The position numbers were made by a program, and so were the translations under genes. Below, one piece after another: positions 42,723-52,600 of a stretch of 64,000 bases of DNA. The stretch is from assembly GCA_964481775.1 (NCBI GenBank), contig CAYZUX010000003.1:19907-83906 (forward strand), read 5' to 3'. The notes beneath the pieces were generated by a model. The model was given only the letters and a program-made list of their open reading frames with translations. It made no database searches and was not told the origin of the DNA. Every line of letters starts with the position of its first letter. Position 1 is the stretch's first letter. This DNA comes from OLB16 sp964481775. Its GTDB lineage: Bacteria > Hinthialibacterota > Hinthialibacteria > OLB16.

Positions 42723-45542
42723 ATGCGAGGGTTCATCTCAGTCTTTTTTGTTTTGAGACTCATCACGGGACTGCTGATCTGTCCGCAAGCACGCGCGGAT
42801 GATTACTACTATATCCCTCTTAAAGAACTGACCCTGACTTCAGGGAGCTGGCCCTCCGGCCAGCATGAGCGTGATCCACGCTGGTACCGGTCAACATACT
42901 TCAACCTGGCCCCCTATGTGACGGGTCTAGCTGACGAAGAGATGTACCTGGATGCAAGTCCGGTTGAATTGAGAGAGATTCTCTCTTCAGGTTTTTCCAC
43001 ATCTTACATCACCATCAGATCCACTACGGGAAAAACACCTACGGGCCGAGTGTTTTTCCCGAAAGATGACTGGTCAGGTATGAGTTATGTGGACTTTGTT
43101 GTCTCAGCAACTCCCGGAGATCAGACCAAAGCGAAACAGCACTTCCTGGAAGCCAAACGGCGTCACTACTCAAAACTGTGGGGACAGAATATCCCCGGTA
43201 GCGCCTGGTTCCGTCACCAGGTGGAGATCACCAACAGTGAGCAAGGGAAAAAACCTCCCTCCGCCGAAGCTGTTTCTCCGAACAATTTCACCGCCGATGA
43301 TTCCATCACCTATTCCCTCTTCACGGGCGGACGCGCAATCAGCGAGAACCTGCAACTCGACCGTTCACTGAGGAATATCACGGCCACGACTGAGACAGTT
43401 CCTCTCAATTCCATCGAGGGCATCACCACCGCCTCGTATGATTGGAGCAGGTGGCTCGCGGGGAACAAGCCGGTGCTGGATCCACTCGCATCAGCAATTC
43501 CCGCCGACCAACACGCTCTGTTCTTTCCTTCCTTCCAGGCGATGCTGAATATGCTGGATGAGGTCGAGAAACAGGGCACACCCATCTATGGCTTGCTGGA
43601 AACACGGGCTGAAAGCGCCCGGACACGCGAACGTTACCAGCATCAACTCTGCCTCTCCCCCGATGCGCTCTCACGTGTTCTCGGACCCTCATTGGTCTCC
43701 AGTGCCGCTTTTACCGGATCGGATCCCTATCTGCCCACCGGTTCGGATGTAGCCGTTCTTTTCGAGGCTCCCAATCCTGGCCTGTTGAGACTGGCTCTTG
43801 CTGGACGGCATAGCGCGGCGATCGCCACAAGCAAGGAGGTTCACTCCGCCAGCGGTACTATCCGTGGAGTGGGTTACACGGGTGTGGTCTCTCCAGACCG
43901 GAGGGTGTGCTCCTACATCGCCACGGTTGGCAATGTAGTCGCCGTGTCCAACTCGCTGTACCAATTGGAGCGGGTAATCGCTACTGCCAAGGGCGAAATT
44001 CCCTCGATGGCATCTCTGGATGAGTATAGATTTTTCCGTGGACGTTATCCACGTGGCAAGTCAGATGAGACAGGATTTCTGATGCTGACCGATGGAGCCA
44101 TCCGGCGTTGGTGCGGACCTCGTTGGAGGATATTAGCCTCACGCCGCATCCGCGCATCCGCGGCATTAGCGGAAATTCAGGCGGCTAGTCTTGTTCAGAT
44201 CGCTTCAGGAACCTCTGGACCGGGAGTGCAACTCCCGGCCCAGCTGAAGGGGATTGGGACCCAGCTGAAAGGAAACCAGCTGGATGGTTTGGGAGAGGTC
44301 TCCATCTCAGCAAAAGGGGTATCCTCATCGGTCTATGGAAACCTGGAGTTCCTGACTCCCATCGCTGAGATATCTGCTACAACAGTGTCAAAAGGGGAAA
44401 AACAAGCCTATGAGTGGTTCCGTGACAGTTACCAACGCAACTGGAGACGCTACTTCGATCCGATCGCAATTCGCTTTTCCATCAGTGATGAACGTCTGGC
44501 AGCGGATCTTTCGGTTCGTCCGCTCATCGCGGCCTCCGATTACCGTGAATTCATCAATATCACAGGCGCGCCTCAGGATCTTCCCGATGCCACGGAGGTC
44601 TGTCCAAATCCTCTCATGCAGTTGAGCTTCTCCTTTGACTCCAAGGCTGAACGGTTGAACAGGGATCTCGGGTTTTGGCTAACTCCAGGTTCCGCGCTGG
44701 CCCGGATCGGCTTCAGCTGGTTGGGAAACTGGATCACCATCGTAGCTGGAGAATCCGGCTTCTGGAAAGACCTGAGCCAGGTCATGGCCAAAGGGAGAGA
44801 TACCACTACGTTTGAATATCTTTTCAAAAACCACCAACTCGTGCCCTTGTCCGTGGTCTTCGATGTGGGCAATAGCCTTGCATTGACTGCATTTCTACCG
44901 GCCTTGAGGGGTATGATTGAGCAGTCTGTGCCCAATATGACCCGTTGGGAAACAATCACTCAGAATGACCATTCATACGTCCAGGTTTCCGTGAAAAATC
45001 CGGATGGAGAATGGACTCCAGCCATAAACTATGCAGTGACCCCCAAAAGGCTGGTCCTTTCTCTCAACGAGGATCTACTGAAATCCGAAATGGCCTATGT
45101 CAAAGGAGTCACATCGGAAAAAAAGGTTATCGCCCCTCCCCAGGAAACACCTTCAAATCTGGAGCTTCACATGGGACCGGAAGCCTTGACCATCCTCGAC
45201 CTGTTTTCACGTGATCCACTTGATTCAGTCAAGAGAGAGAGATCCTGGGGAAATCTCCCAATCCTTAATGAATGGCATCGCCTTTACCCAGAGAAATCAG
45301 CGGTCGATTTTCATCAGCAATTCTGGTATACCAGATTGACCTGCCCTGGTGGGGGGAAGTATGTCTGGAATGAGGAGTACAAAACCTTTGAGTCCACCGT
45401 TTATGGACACCCAGGTCAGCCCAAAACACCGGAGGATTCGTCTTCATTATTGAATGCATTTGAACAAGTCAATGCTTCCCTGGTGTTCGAGGAAGATGGA
45501 CTTCGCAGCCGGTGTGAGCTTAAGCGGAAACCTATTCAGTAA
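42723..45542 (+). CDS. Large secreted protein of unknown function
   Basis: 939 residues from the ATG at 42723, with AAGGAGGT at 42707-42714 and a good signal peptide (FVVLRLITGLLI-like segment, ending near ARA). I recognise no domain. Visible features: an N-terminal DDYYYIPLKEL, a Tyr/Trp-rich first 150 residues, then long mixed alpha/beta segments with little repetition (LPTGSDVAVLFEAPNPGLLRLALAGRH..., VVAVSNSLYQLERVIATAKG). Around residues 500-515 (SGPGVQLPAQLKG) the DNA holds a copy of the core-conserved hairpin, followed by a repeated QLKG. No membrane helix after the signal. Its divergent neighbour is a sigma-54 activator; DUF2339/DUF3999 genes follow. Confidence 0.8.
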   Translation: MRGFISVFFVLRLITGLLICPQARADDYYYIPLKELTLTSGSWPSGQHERDPRWYRSTYFNLAPYVTGLADEEMYLDASPVELREILSSGFSTSYITIRSTTGKTPTGRVFFPKDDWSGMSYVDFVVSATPGDQTKAKQHFLEAKRRHYSKLWGQNIPGSAWFRHQVEITNSEQGKKPPSAEAVSPNNFTADDSITYSLFTGGRAISENLQLDRSLRNITATTETVPLNSIEGITTASYDWSRWLAGNKPVLDPLASAIPADQHALFFPSFQAMLNMLDEVEKQGTPIYGLLETRAESARTRERYQHQLCLSPDALSRVLGPSLVSSAAFTGSDPYLPTGSDVAVLFEAPNPGLLRLALAGRHSAAIATSKEVHSASGTIRGVGYTGVVSPDRRVCSYIATVGNVVAVSNSLYQLERVIATAKGEIPSMASLDEYRFFRGRYPRGKSDETGFLMLTDGAIRRWCGPRWRILASRRIRASAALAEIQAASLVQIASGTSGPGVQLPAQLKGIGTQLKGNQLDGLGEVSISAKGVSSSVYGNLEFLTPIAEISATTVSKGEKQAYEWFRDSYQRNWRRYFDPIAIRFSISDERLAADLSVRPLIAASDYREFINITGAPQDLPDATEVCPNPLMQLSFSFDSKAERLNRDLGFWLTPGSALARIGFSWLGNWITIVAGESGFWKDLSQVMAKGRDTTTFEYLFKNHQLVPLSVVFDVGNSLALTAFLPALRGMIEQSVPNMTRWETITQNDHSYVQVSVKNPDGEWTPAINYAVTPKRLVLSLNEDLLKSEMAYVKGVTSEKKVIAPPQETPSNLELHMGPEALTILDLFSRDPLDSVKRERSWGNLPILNEWHRLYPEKSAVDFHQQFWYTRLTCPGGGKYVWNEEYKTFESTVYGHPGQPKTPEDSSSLLNAFEQVNASLVFEEDGLRSRCELKRKPIQ
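44220..44238. repeat. Core-conserved hairpin 4, inside a coding sequence
   Basis: CCGGG (44220-44224), core AGTGCAACT (44225-44233), CCCGG (44234-44238). The same family as hairpins 1-3, here read through in frame as GPGVQLPA in the 939-residue protein, without interrupting it. Confidence 0.7.
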
Positions 45543-45584
45543 TATCGTGCACGATTCGAGAGCGCCGATCAGGAGGCCATCATC

Positions 45585-47582
45585 ATGCTTTGTCCAGCCT
45601 GTAAGAAACCATTGATCACCGGGCATGACCATTGTATTTACTGTAACCAGGATGTAACTCTGTTCCAGTCCCTTCAGCGGGCCAGGCAGGAACTGCTGCA
45701 GGCGAAACGTCAGTCACAATCACTCTCCGATTCATTGGCCGGCCTCGAACAACGCTTTGAAGACCTGGAAGAGGTTGTGGTCAGTCAAGTAAACACCACC
45801 GGGTCAAGATCAGAAGAGCTCGAGACACCTGGTATTCCGATCATGGACGAACCCCAAGTGGAATCCCAGACACCAGATACCTCTCCAAAAACTTCACCAA
45901 AACCGTCAGTCGAGGAAATTCCTTCCCATCTGCCATTCCCTGAATGTTTTCCCTCCGGTAAATCTCCGGCCTTTCCAGATAACCAGGCCGAACTCTGGTT
46001 TGGTCAGAAATGGCTGCTCATCGCCGGGGTCACCATCATGGTGCTTGGGATCGCTTTTTTTCTGAAATACTCCTTTGACCGCAATTGGATCACTCCAGTG
46101 GGAAGGGTCGGAATGGCCTACCTCGCCGGGGTTGGATGCCTGGCACTGGGTGAGTTTTCACGCCGTAAGAGCCTGGAGATGTTCGGTCTCAATCTTATCG
46201 GAGGAGGGTTGGCTGTATTCTATGCCGCCACCTTTACGGGGTACAACATTTACCATCTCCTCTCTCAGCCAGTTGCATTTCTGATGATGGTTATGGTAAC
46301 CGCTCTCGCTGGTACGCTGTCCCTGATTTATGACACCAAGTGGCTGGCTGTTCTGGGCCTGATCGGTGGGTTTGCCACACCGATGGTGATCGGGTCCGAG
46401 GAATCCAGTGAGATGGCGCTGATGTCTTACATGACCATTCTCAACGCGGGAATTCTTTCAATAGCCTTTGTGAAACGCTGGAACCTGTTGAATAACCTGG
46501 GTTTCGGTTGCACATGGCTTCTTTTCAGTGCCTGGGTATTTGAAAACTACAATAAAGAGGCTTTCTGGCTGACCCTTTTCTTCCTGAATCTCTTCTTCCT
46601 TATTTACACCCTGGTGCCTTTTGGTTATTACTTTATCAGCCAGAGCCGCGCGAAGGTGGCCGAGTTTTCGATCACCCTTCCCAATACCTTTATCGCTTTC
46701 GGATTCACCTTTGCCCTCATCACCGACTACAGTGATTCACGTCATTGGGCGGCTTTGGCTTCCCTCAGTTATGCCGCTCTCTTTCTTTTTATGTCCAACT
46801 TCCTTTATCGTCGTTCCCCGGATAATCTGGCGGCGATGGTCATGCTTCTCGGGAAAGCTTCGATCCTGCTTTTCCTTACTGTACCAATTCTCTTCTCGGG
46901 TCACTGGATAACCTTTTTCTGGGCAGCTGAGGCTGTGACTGTCCTCTGGGCCTCAACAAAACTGAATAATCGGTGGCTTCTCGCGGGGTCGCTTTTCGTC
47001 ATGGGAGCCTGCCTGGTGAAATTCTTCTTCCATGATTATGGGAGCATTTTCGGGTTATCGGATTCCTCATTTTCTTTTTATAATGGTTACACCTATCTCA
47101 TTCTCGAACGCTTGCTCACAACGATCTCAGTACTCGCGGCATTCTTCCTGTTTCCATGGCTCTTACAGAAAGATACATCCCTTCTGAAGACACAACGGGA
47201 ACAAATTATCAGCCTTCTTTATGCCGCATTCGGGTTGCTTCTCTTTATCTGTCTGAATTTCGAGGTTTCTGCCTTCTTTCATGACTGTGCTCCACAGGCT
47301 CGATTGGCTTCTCTCTCGGTTCTGTGGGCGCTCTTTTCAATTGGATTGATGATCCTTGGATTCATCATGAACCAGCGCAATATGCGCCATGCCTCGATCG
47401 GCCTGTTTGCTCTGACCGCGCTAAAGGTTCTTTTCCAGGACATGGCTGATGTGGCTACACCTTATCGAATCCTGTCACTGATCGTACTTGGACTTCTTTT
47501 GATTGGCGCTTCTTTCCTCTATCATCAATTCTCATCAAGGATCCTCGAAAAACTCCAGAATGAAGAGGATCAAGTCTCATGA
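45585..47582 (+). CDS. DUF2339 multi-pass membrane protein with N-terminal zinc ribbon
   Basis: 665 residues. N-terminal CPACKKPL and CIYCNQD pairs form a zinc ribbon (residues 3-21), then a coiled coil (about 28-70), a Pro/Ser-rich linker, and from WFGQKWLLIAGVTIMVLGIAFFLKYSF about 15-18 membrane helices. WFGQKWLLIAG and LGLIGGFATPMVIG are typical of DUF2339. Function unknown. It overlaps the DUF3999 gene by 4 nt, the usual pairing. Confidence 0.9.
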   Translation: MLCPACKKPLITGHDHCIYCNQDVTLFQSLQRARQELLQAKRQSQSLSDSLAGLEQRFEDLEEVVVSQVNTTGSRSEELETPGIPIMDEPQVESQTPDTSPKTSPKPSVEEIPSHLPFPECFPSGKSPAFPDNQAELWFGQKWLLIAGVTIMVLGIAFFLKYSFDRNWITPVGRVGMAYLAGVGCLALGEFSRRKSLEMFGLNLIGGGLAVFYAATFTGYNIYHLLSQPVAFLMMVMVTALAGTLSLIYDTKWLAVLGLIGGFATPMVIGSEESSEMALMSYMTILNAGILSIAFVKRWNLLNNLGFGCTWLLFSAWVFENYNKEAFWLTLFFLNLFFLIYTLVPFGYYFISQSRAKVAEFSITLPNTFIAFGFTFALITDYSDSRHWAALASLSYAALFLFMSNFLYRRSPDNLAAMVMLLGKASILLFLTVPILFSGHWITFFWAAEAVTVLWASTKLNNRWLLAGSLFVMGACLVKFFFHDYGSIFGLSDSSFSFYNGYTYLILERLLTTISVLAAFFLFPWLLQKDTSLLKTQREQIISLLYAAFGLLLFICLNFEVSAFFHDCAPQARLASLSVLWALFSIGLMILGFIMNQRNMRHASIGLFALTALKVLFQDMADVATPYRILSLIVLGLLLIGASFLYHQFSSRILEKLQNEEDQVS

Positions 47583-48931
47583 GGCCACTTAGAACAGTTA
47601 AAATCAGTCTAATTATTATCTTTTCCCTTCTGACGGGATTTATGTTCATATCCCCAATACAGGCATTGGGCCCTCAGGATTTTCAATGGATGGCAAGGCT
47701 GGTTGGGGAAGTTAGAAACGGGGAAGCCGCACGGGTCCCACTCTCAGCGACAATTATTTCCAAAACCCACTCCAGGTTCCGGGATTTGCGCCTGTTCAAT
47801 TCCAAGGGAGTTGAGATCCCCTACGTTATTTATGAGGATTACATACCCGCGGTTCCAGAAAAAACTGTTTCCCTCACGGTGAAAGAATTTATCGACTCTG
47901 AAACATCTGAGATTTTTATCCTGAAGAAAGCACAACATTCAGAGAAGATCGACTCCATGGAATTGCAGACATCCGCAAGAGACTTCAAGAAAAATGTTCT
48001 TGTTGAGGCAAGTACCGATACCCATTCATGGTCCCCCCTGGCTCAAGATGTCATTTTTGATTTCTCTTCCCATGTCAACCTGAGAAAAACAACCTTCCCT
48101 ATACCGGAAACAGATTCACTTTATTACAGAATCACTATTGAAAAATCGGATGCGAAACCAACTGAGTCCGATCCAATCCATCTACAATACCGGGACCTGA
48201 TATTCTCAACCCAGGACAATCATACGCAACGATTTAAAGTGGATAGTTTTACCGGACATAGCGTTGGCCGCGAACATGAATTACGGACTGTGGATTCCAT
48301 CTCAATAAATCAACCTCAGTCGTTTACTGACAAAGATGGGAATAGTCTCATTCATCTTGGTGAAATCAACCTTCCTCTTGCTATTATTTCATTTGTTGTG
48401 GAAGACACCTATTTCTACAGACCTGTAGAAGTTCAAGTCAATCATACTCGCGATGACGATGCCTTTCGGACAATCTTTCATGGAATCATCCACCAGATTC
48501 CGGGGGAGTCTCAGGGATGTCTCGACCTCAAAGTCGATATGGAACAAACACCATTGATACGACTGATTATAAGGAATGGAGATAATCCTCCGCTTACGAT
48601 ACACAAAATTAACCTTGTCTGGAATCGAAGGGTCCTATATTTTCACCCACGCGAAGGTGAAACCTATTCGTTGACCTTCGGAAATAAAACGATACCTCAA
48701 CCGAATTATGAGACAGCCCACCTGATCCCCAACGATGTTCTGAATCTGAGAAAGCTCACCGAATGGACTATTGCCGAAATCAGCAACAATCCCTCCTATT
48801 CACCAGGTTTGGATGAAATCGGGCACCGGAATATTCAGGAATGGGTATTGAATGCGGCAGTTATCCTTCTCTTGACAGGATTGGCATATTGGGGCGTGGT
48901 ACTCCTGAACCGGATTTCGCGTACTGAATAG
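47579..48931 (+). CDS. DUF3999-like secreted protein, C-terminally anchored
   Basis: 450 residues. Signal helix (about 8-29, ending IQALG), then a beta-rich extracytoplasmic part (FQWMARLVGEVRNGEAARVPLSATI, RFRDLRLFNSKGVEIPYVIYED) and one C-terminal membrane helix (WVLNAAVILLLTGLAYWGVVLL). This layout and the DUF2339 partner identify DUF3999, whose function is unknown. Codon use is more AT-rich than its neighbours. Confidence 0.85.
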   Translation: MRPLRTVKISLIIIFSLLTGFMFISPIQALGPQDFQWMARLVGEVRNGEAARVPLSATIISKTHSRFRDLRLFNSKGVEIPYVIYEDYIPAVPEKTVSLTVKEFIDSETSEIFILKKAQHSEKIDSMELQTSARDFKKNVLVEASTDTHSWSPLAQDVIFDFSSHVNLRKTTFPIPETDSLYYRITIEKSDAKPTESDPIHLQYRDLIFSTQDNHTQRFKVDSFTGHSVGREHELRTVDSISINQPQSFTDKDGNSLIHLGEINLPLAIISFVVEDTYFYRPVEVQVNHTRDDDAFRTIFHGIIHQIPGESQGCLDLKVDMEQTPLIRLIIRNGDNPPLTIHKINLVWNRRVLYFHPREGETYSLTFGNKTIPQPNYETAHLIPNDVLNLRKLTEWTIAEISNNPSYSPGLDEIGHRNIQEWVLNAAVILLLTGLAYWGVVLLNRISRTE

Positions 48932-48957
48932 AATTGGTTTTTCCTTTCTGAGATGGG

Positions 48958-51210
48958 CTATTGCGGATTCCATTTGAGATGCCTATCCAGAAAATCAAAG
49001 GTTCCTACTCCATGGATCGTGTGAGGTCCTTTGAAGAACTCAATGGTTGTCAGGTCTCCGATTCCCAAGGCATCATAGAGGCGTTTGGTCTTGGCATACT
49101 CATAAGCAACCCACTCATCTGGAGCGACACCATCATCATGTCCGCGCTCGACCATGAAGGGTCGTGGACATATTAGACCGCTGAGTTCACTGTAGTTGAA
49201 AGTCATCCCCAGGTTAAACTCCGGCATCTCATATTCTGGTGTAAACATGTAACTGTAGGGACTGTCCACTGAAACATTTTTCCAGATCCATTCATTGAAA
49301 TCTCCTGAGCAGATTGAAAGGCAGTAACCATCGAGCAGTGCGGGCACACGCATGGCTGTTTTGCCTCCATAGGATAGTCCATAGAAAGCAATCCGTTGAG
49401 GATCCACATAGGGCTGTGTGGAAAGGAACTCAAGGATTCTCTGGTGCTGGCGGACAATAAATGAGAAAAGGGAGAGTTTAAGGGGATTGGCTTTCCTCTG
49501 AATCTCACGGAATCGGTTCCCCCCGATATAAGGATTTTGTGGAGAAAAGGTCACATATCCCTTTTCGGTTAGATTACAGGCAAACCGGTGATAGAAGGGA
49601 TTGTCCTCCCTGGGATCGGCGACATCCTGGGGACGCCCCTCCAAGCCATGTTGACAGACAACAACAGGTCTCCTTTCACCAGCTTCAATATCTTTCGGAA
49701 TCAGCAATATTCCATATGCAATCACATCTTGATAGACATCAAGCAACACTTCATAGCCTCTGTACTTGGGTTGGTCATATACAAGCCTTGTACGAGGATA
49801 GAGGGGTATACCTGGTTCCGGCAATTTTCCTATGATTTCCTCCCAGAAGTGATCTCGAAGATTCCGGGTTGACTGCTTCCAGGTTTCCACGGATGAACGA
49901 TCAGCTCCAGTCCAGAACCTGGCTCTTACATTCGGGCTGTCGCGCATGAGTTTCTGAGTATACTCGACCATTTTTTCGAAATGATGCTGACGTGCCAGGG
50001 GTGGAAGTTCCGCTTGAGATGGCAATGCCGGTGATGACTGGTTTATCAAAATCGATGGAACAAGCGAGGACATAAAACTCTGAGCAAAGTCCTCGGACCA
50101 GGCTTCACCATCTTGAGGATGGATCATGGAGATTGAATGGGAAGGGAGACCTTTCGTGAGCTGCCTTGCACGTTCCACTTCAGCCAGAACCTCATTAGTG
50201 GAAGGTGTGATGATCTCTCCGGGCGCCGCACCACCCAGCCCTTCTATTTCGGGTGGTCCCTTTATTATGGGGTGATTGGATGACTCAATGATCAGGGGTC
50301 TTGGATGGATAAGCGATGCAATTTCAGCATCTCCAAATTCCTTGAGGAGGCTCCAGACATTGCGGTAAATGGGTTCACGCCAAAGAGACTCTCTTGGTCC
50401 AAAATAGCCGGAAACCCCTGCCGACTTGATCCTTGTGTCAAGTGCTGCTGCATAGAATGCGAGCAAGCCTCCCTCTCCGTAACCTATCACACCTGTGGGA
50501 AGATGATTCCGGTCAAACCAATCGACTGCCGCCAATATCTCCTGGATTTCCAGACCAATCACATGGGTTCCCATCTCAAAGGCTGCACGGTAGATGAACT
50601 CCCGATGCGGCATGTTGGTCATACGGATATTCGGATTTCCTGAGAAGGTGCAGTCACGGTCGATCAGGAGTGGAACCAGGACATTGCACCCACTCGCAGC
50701 AAGATTGACTGCAGTCCTCCAGCCCGGACCGCCTTGAAGCTCCGGTTTCTCATCACAGTCAGGAAGGATGATCACATTGGCCAGTGGTTCTTTTTCAGGA
50801 CGGAACAACCAGCCTGCTCCATCCAATCCGGGCAAGACACTCCACTCCACATACATTACATGACTGTTTCCTATATTCAGAACCTGAGTTGAACTGTGCA
50901 GCGTAGCGACCGTTTTCATTTCAGGAGGGAGACGTTCCCCATTTACCCCGAGAATTTCCTGAAGCCTTTTCCGATTGGGTTCCACTGAAACCAAATAAGC
51001 ATCGATGGATGACATATCACGATTCCAGTATTTCTCCCGCAAGGTGACAGATGATTTTATTTCCCGGTCCAGATAGCGATGGATTCCCTCCACCATTTCG
51101 CTCGCAAGGTCACCCTCAAAAACAAGGGGATCCGTTCCCTGTAGTGGCTCCAAGGAGAATGCGGAAATCGATGTGAGGAGAATCAGTGAAAGAAAGGGTG
51201 TTGATCGCAT
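48958..51210 (-). CDS. Secreted protein with two alpha/beta-hydrolase domains, first probably inactive
   Basis: 750 residues from the ATG at 51210 (AGGAG 10 nt upstream, the 51228 ATG overlapping that site). Signal peptide about 1-20. Domain 1 (about 120-360) has the elbow position GYGEGG with Glu246 where Ser or Cys is expected. Domain 2 (about 460-750) has GLSYGG with Ser612, HDDGVAPDE as acid loop and GPHTIHG as His, like acetyl-xylan esterase / dienelactone-hydrolase-type enzymes. So only domain 2 has an intact triad. Likely exported ester hydrolase acting on decorated polysaccharide. Confidence 0.8.
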   Translation of the reverse strand: MRSTPFLSLILLTSISAFSLEPLQGTDPLVFEGDLASEMVEGIHRYLDREIKSSVTLREKYWNRDMSSIDAYLVSVEPNRKRLQEILGVNGERLPPEMKTVATLHSSTQVLNIGNSHVMYVEWSVLPGLDGAGWLFRPEKEPLANVIILPDCDEKPELQGGPGWRTAVNLAASGCNVLVPLLIDRDCTFSGNPNIRMTNMPHREFIYRAAFEMGTHVIGLEIQEILAAVDWFDRNHLPTGVIGYGEGGLLAFYAAALDTRIKSAGVSGYFGPRESLWREPIYRNVWSLLKEFGDAEIASLIHPRPLIIESSNHPIIKGPPEIEGLGGAAPGEIITPSTNEVLAEVERARQLTKGLPSHSISMIHPQDGEAWSEDFAQSFMSSLVPSILINQSSPALPSQAELPPLARQHHFEKMVEYTQKLMRDSPNVRARFWTGADRSSVETWKQSTRNLRDHFWEEIIGKLPEPGIPLYPRTRLVYDQPKYRGYEVLLDVYQDVIAYGILLIPKDIEAGERRPVVVCQHGLEGRPQDVADPREDNPFYHRFACNLTEKGYVTFSPQNPYIGGNRFREIQRKANPLKLSLFSFIVRQHQRILEFLSTQPYVDPQRIAFYGLSYGGKTAMRVPALLDGYCLSICSGDFNEWIWKNVSVDSPYSYMFTPEYEMPEFNLGMTFNYSELSGLICPRPFMVERGHDDGVAPDEWVAYEYAKTKRLYDALGIGDLTTIEFFKGPHTIHGVGTFDFLDRHLKWNPQ

Positions 51211-51275
51211 GGACAAATGACTCCTCATCTGAGGAATGTTATGATTTCTTTTGTGAATTGAAATTGTTTCAGGGA

Positions 51276-51815
51276 TTATGGATTTGGTAGGGGGTCATTG
51301 GCAAGGGGCAATCGGCATACCCTGGTCACCGCCCACCATGGACCGGTCGATCGTCCAAATAATGCAGTCCAGTACCAGGCGGAAACATCTGGCCAGGATT
51401 GACCGTGGTCATCATAGATTCTTTCGTGGACCAAAAGGGTCTCATTGCTTTTTGAAGCTTTAAAGACTCCCCAATAGGATCGATCCGGATCCTCTTTCAG
51501 AGGAAGAGGATGAATCTGATATCCACTTCCCCGAAAACAATCGACGGCTGGATGCAGCAGCCGTGTTGGCTGTACCACCCAGCGAATGATCCATTCGTTC
51601 TCACCATCCGAGAATCGACCGATCTTTCCTGGAAAAAGTTTTGCAAAGGACTCCTCTTGAGACTGGAGTGGAACCGCACGAAGAGGATGAGCCGAGATGT
51701 CTTCCGGCCAACCGGGAAAGAGATGGCTTCCATTCCCAGACGTTTCACCCTCAGGCCAGAATGGGACCCAAAAAGACACCAGGCAAGCGATCAGGAAGAG
51801 GAAATTTCGGTGCAT
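51276..51815 (-). CDS. Exosortase-partner protein (EpsI-like?), unrecognised
   Basis: 179 residues with an N-terminal hydrophobic helix (FLFLIACLVSFWVPFW). The exported part contains FSDGENEWIIRWVVQPTRLLHPAVDCFRGSGYQI and later WYWTALFGRSTGPWW, a Trp-rich style like the short proteins encoded next to exosortases. I do not know its family. It overlaps the exosortase gene by 25 nt, so they are translated together. The start codon has only a weak upstream site. Confidence 0.7.
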   Translation of the reverse strand: MHRNFLFLIACLVSFWVPFWPEGETSGNGSHLFPGWPEDISAHPLRAVPLQSQEESFAKLFPGKIGRFSDGENEWIIRWVVQPTRLLHPAVDCFRGSGYQIHPLPLKEDPDRSYWGVFKASKSNETLLVHERIYDDHGQSWPDVSAWYWTALFGRSTGPWWAVTRVCRLPLANDPLPNP

Positions 51816-52600
51816 AATCCTGTATCCCCAAAAAATCTCACAATTCCTATCATGACCAATCCCATGAAAGCAAATATCACCAGTCCAGTCATATCATGCA
51901 TGCCCTGAACCCGTTGAAATGGCAGGACCTCCAGGAGAAGCAGCGAAGTAGTTCTCAAGGAGTTCGCCAGGATCACCAGTCCAATGGAAATACTGAATAT
52001 CGCCACTACAGCCATTGTCCTCAAACGATAGATACAAGCCAGGCTGAATGTAAGGAAAAGGCCAGTCCAGAGCATCTTGATCCCACTGCAGGGAGCATCA
52101 ATGGAAATGACTACATCGCCCCATCTCAGGCTGGTCCCCTCCTGGACGACAGGATATCCAGCCAGACCCAAAATGGGGAGCGCAATGGTGCCACTCAGCA
52201 CACGCATCGGGTATCCAAGATAGAACTGAAGCGAAGAAACCACCGGTAAGGAAAGCAGCAGAAGCCCTGTAAATGCAAGGTGAAAACGTATCCCCATGAT
52301 GAGTGAACTCAGGGTGAAAGATAATGCAGTCACCGCCAGTGCAGCCCGGACCATGGGCGGGCTGAAAGGATAGGTGAAAGCATAAAAAAACAGCAGAATA
52401 GCAGAAGGGATCAGATCGGTCTTCATCATCCTGCCCTGCCATTCTCTCATGACCACAACTAAAGCAGCAATGAACGCGAGAATCCCGAGTGGTTCATCAG
52501 ATCCATCGGTCATCCGCAGAACATACCAGCGCCACACCGGCCAGCAGGTAGCCAGTTGCGCAGTGACCAGCCAACCGGGATGCCTCAGCCCTGCCAGCAT
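51791..52600 (-). CDS. xrt: Exosortase
   Basis: 269 residues from the ATG at 52600, chosen because GAGGAG sits 6 nt upstream; the longer frame overlaps the previous gene by 82 nt. About seven to eight membrane helices. The catalytic residues of the exosortase/archaeosortase family are visible: Cys171 in IDAPCSGIKML, Arg216 in NSLRTTSLL and His235 in HDMTGL. It cleaves PEP-CTERM-type proteins at the membrane. The adjacent 890-residue protein has such a tail, suggesting a dedicated one-substrate system; the type seems close to XrtN or XrtK, but I cannot decide. Confidence 0.87.
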   Translation of the reverse strand: MLAGLRHPGWLVTAQLATCWPVWRWYVLRMTDGSDEPLGILAFIAALVVVMREWQGRMMKTDLIPSAILLFFYAFTYPFSPPMVRAALAVTALSFTLSSLIMGIRFHLAFTGLLLLSLPVVSSLQFYLGYPMRVLSGTIALPILGLAGYPVVQEGTSLRWGDVVISIDAPCSGIKMLWTGLFLTFSLACIYRLRTMAVVAIFSISIGLVILANSLRTTSLLLLEVLPFQRVQGMHDMTGLVIFAFMGLVMIGIVRFFGDTGLCTEISSS

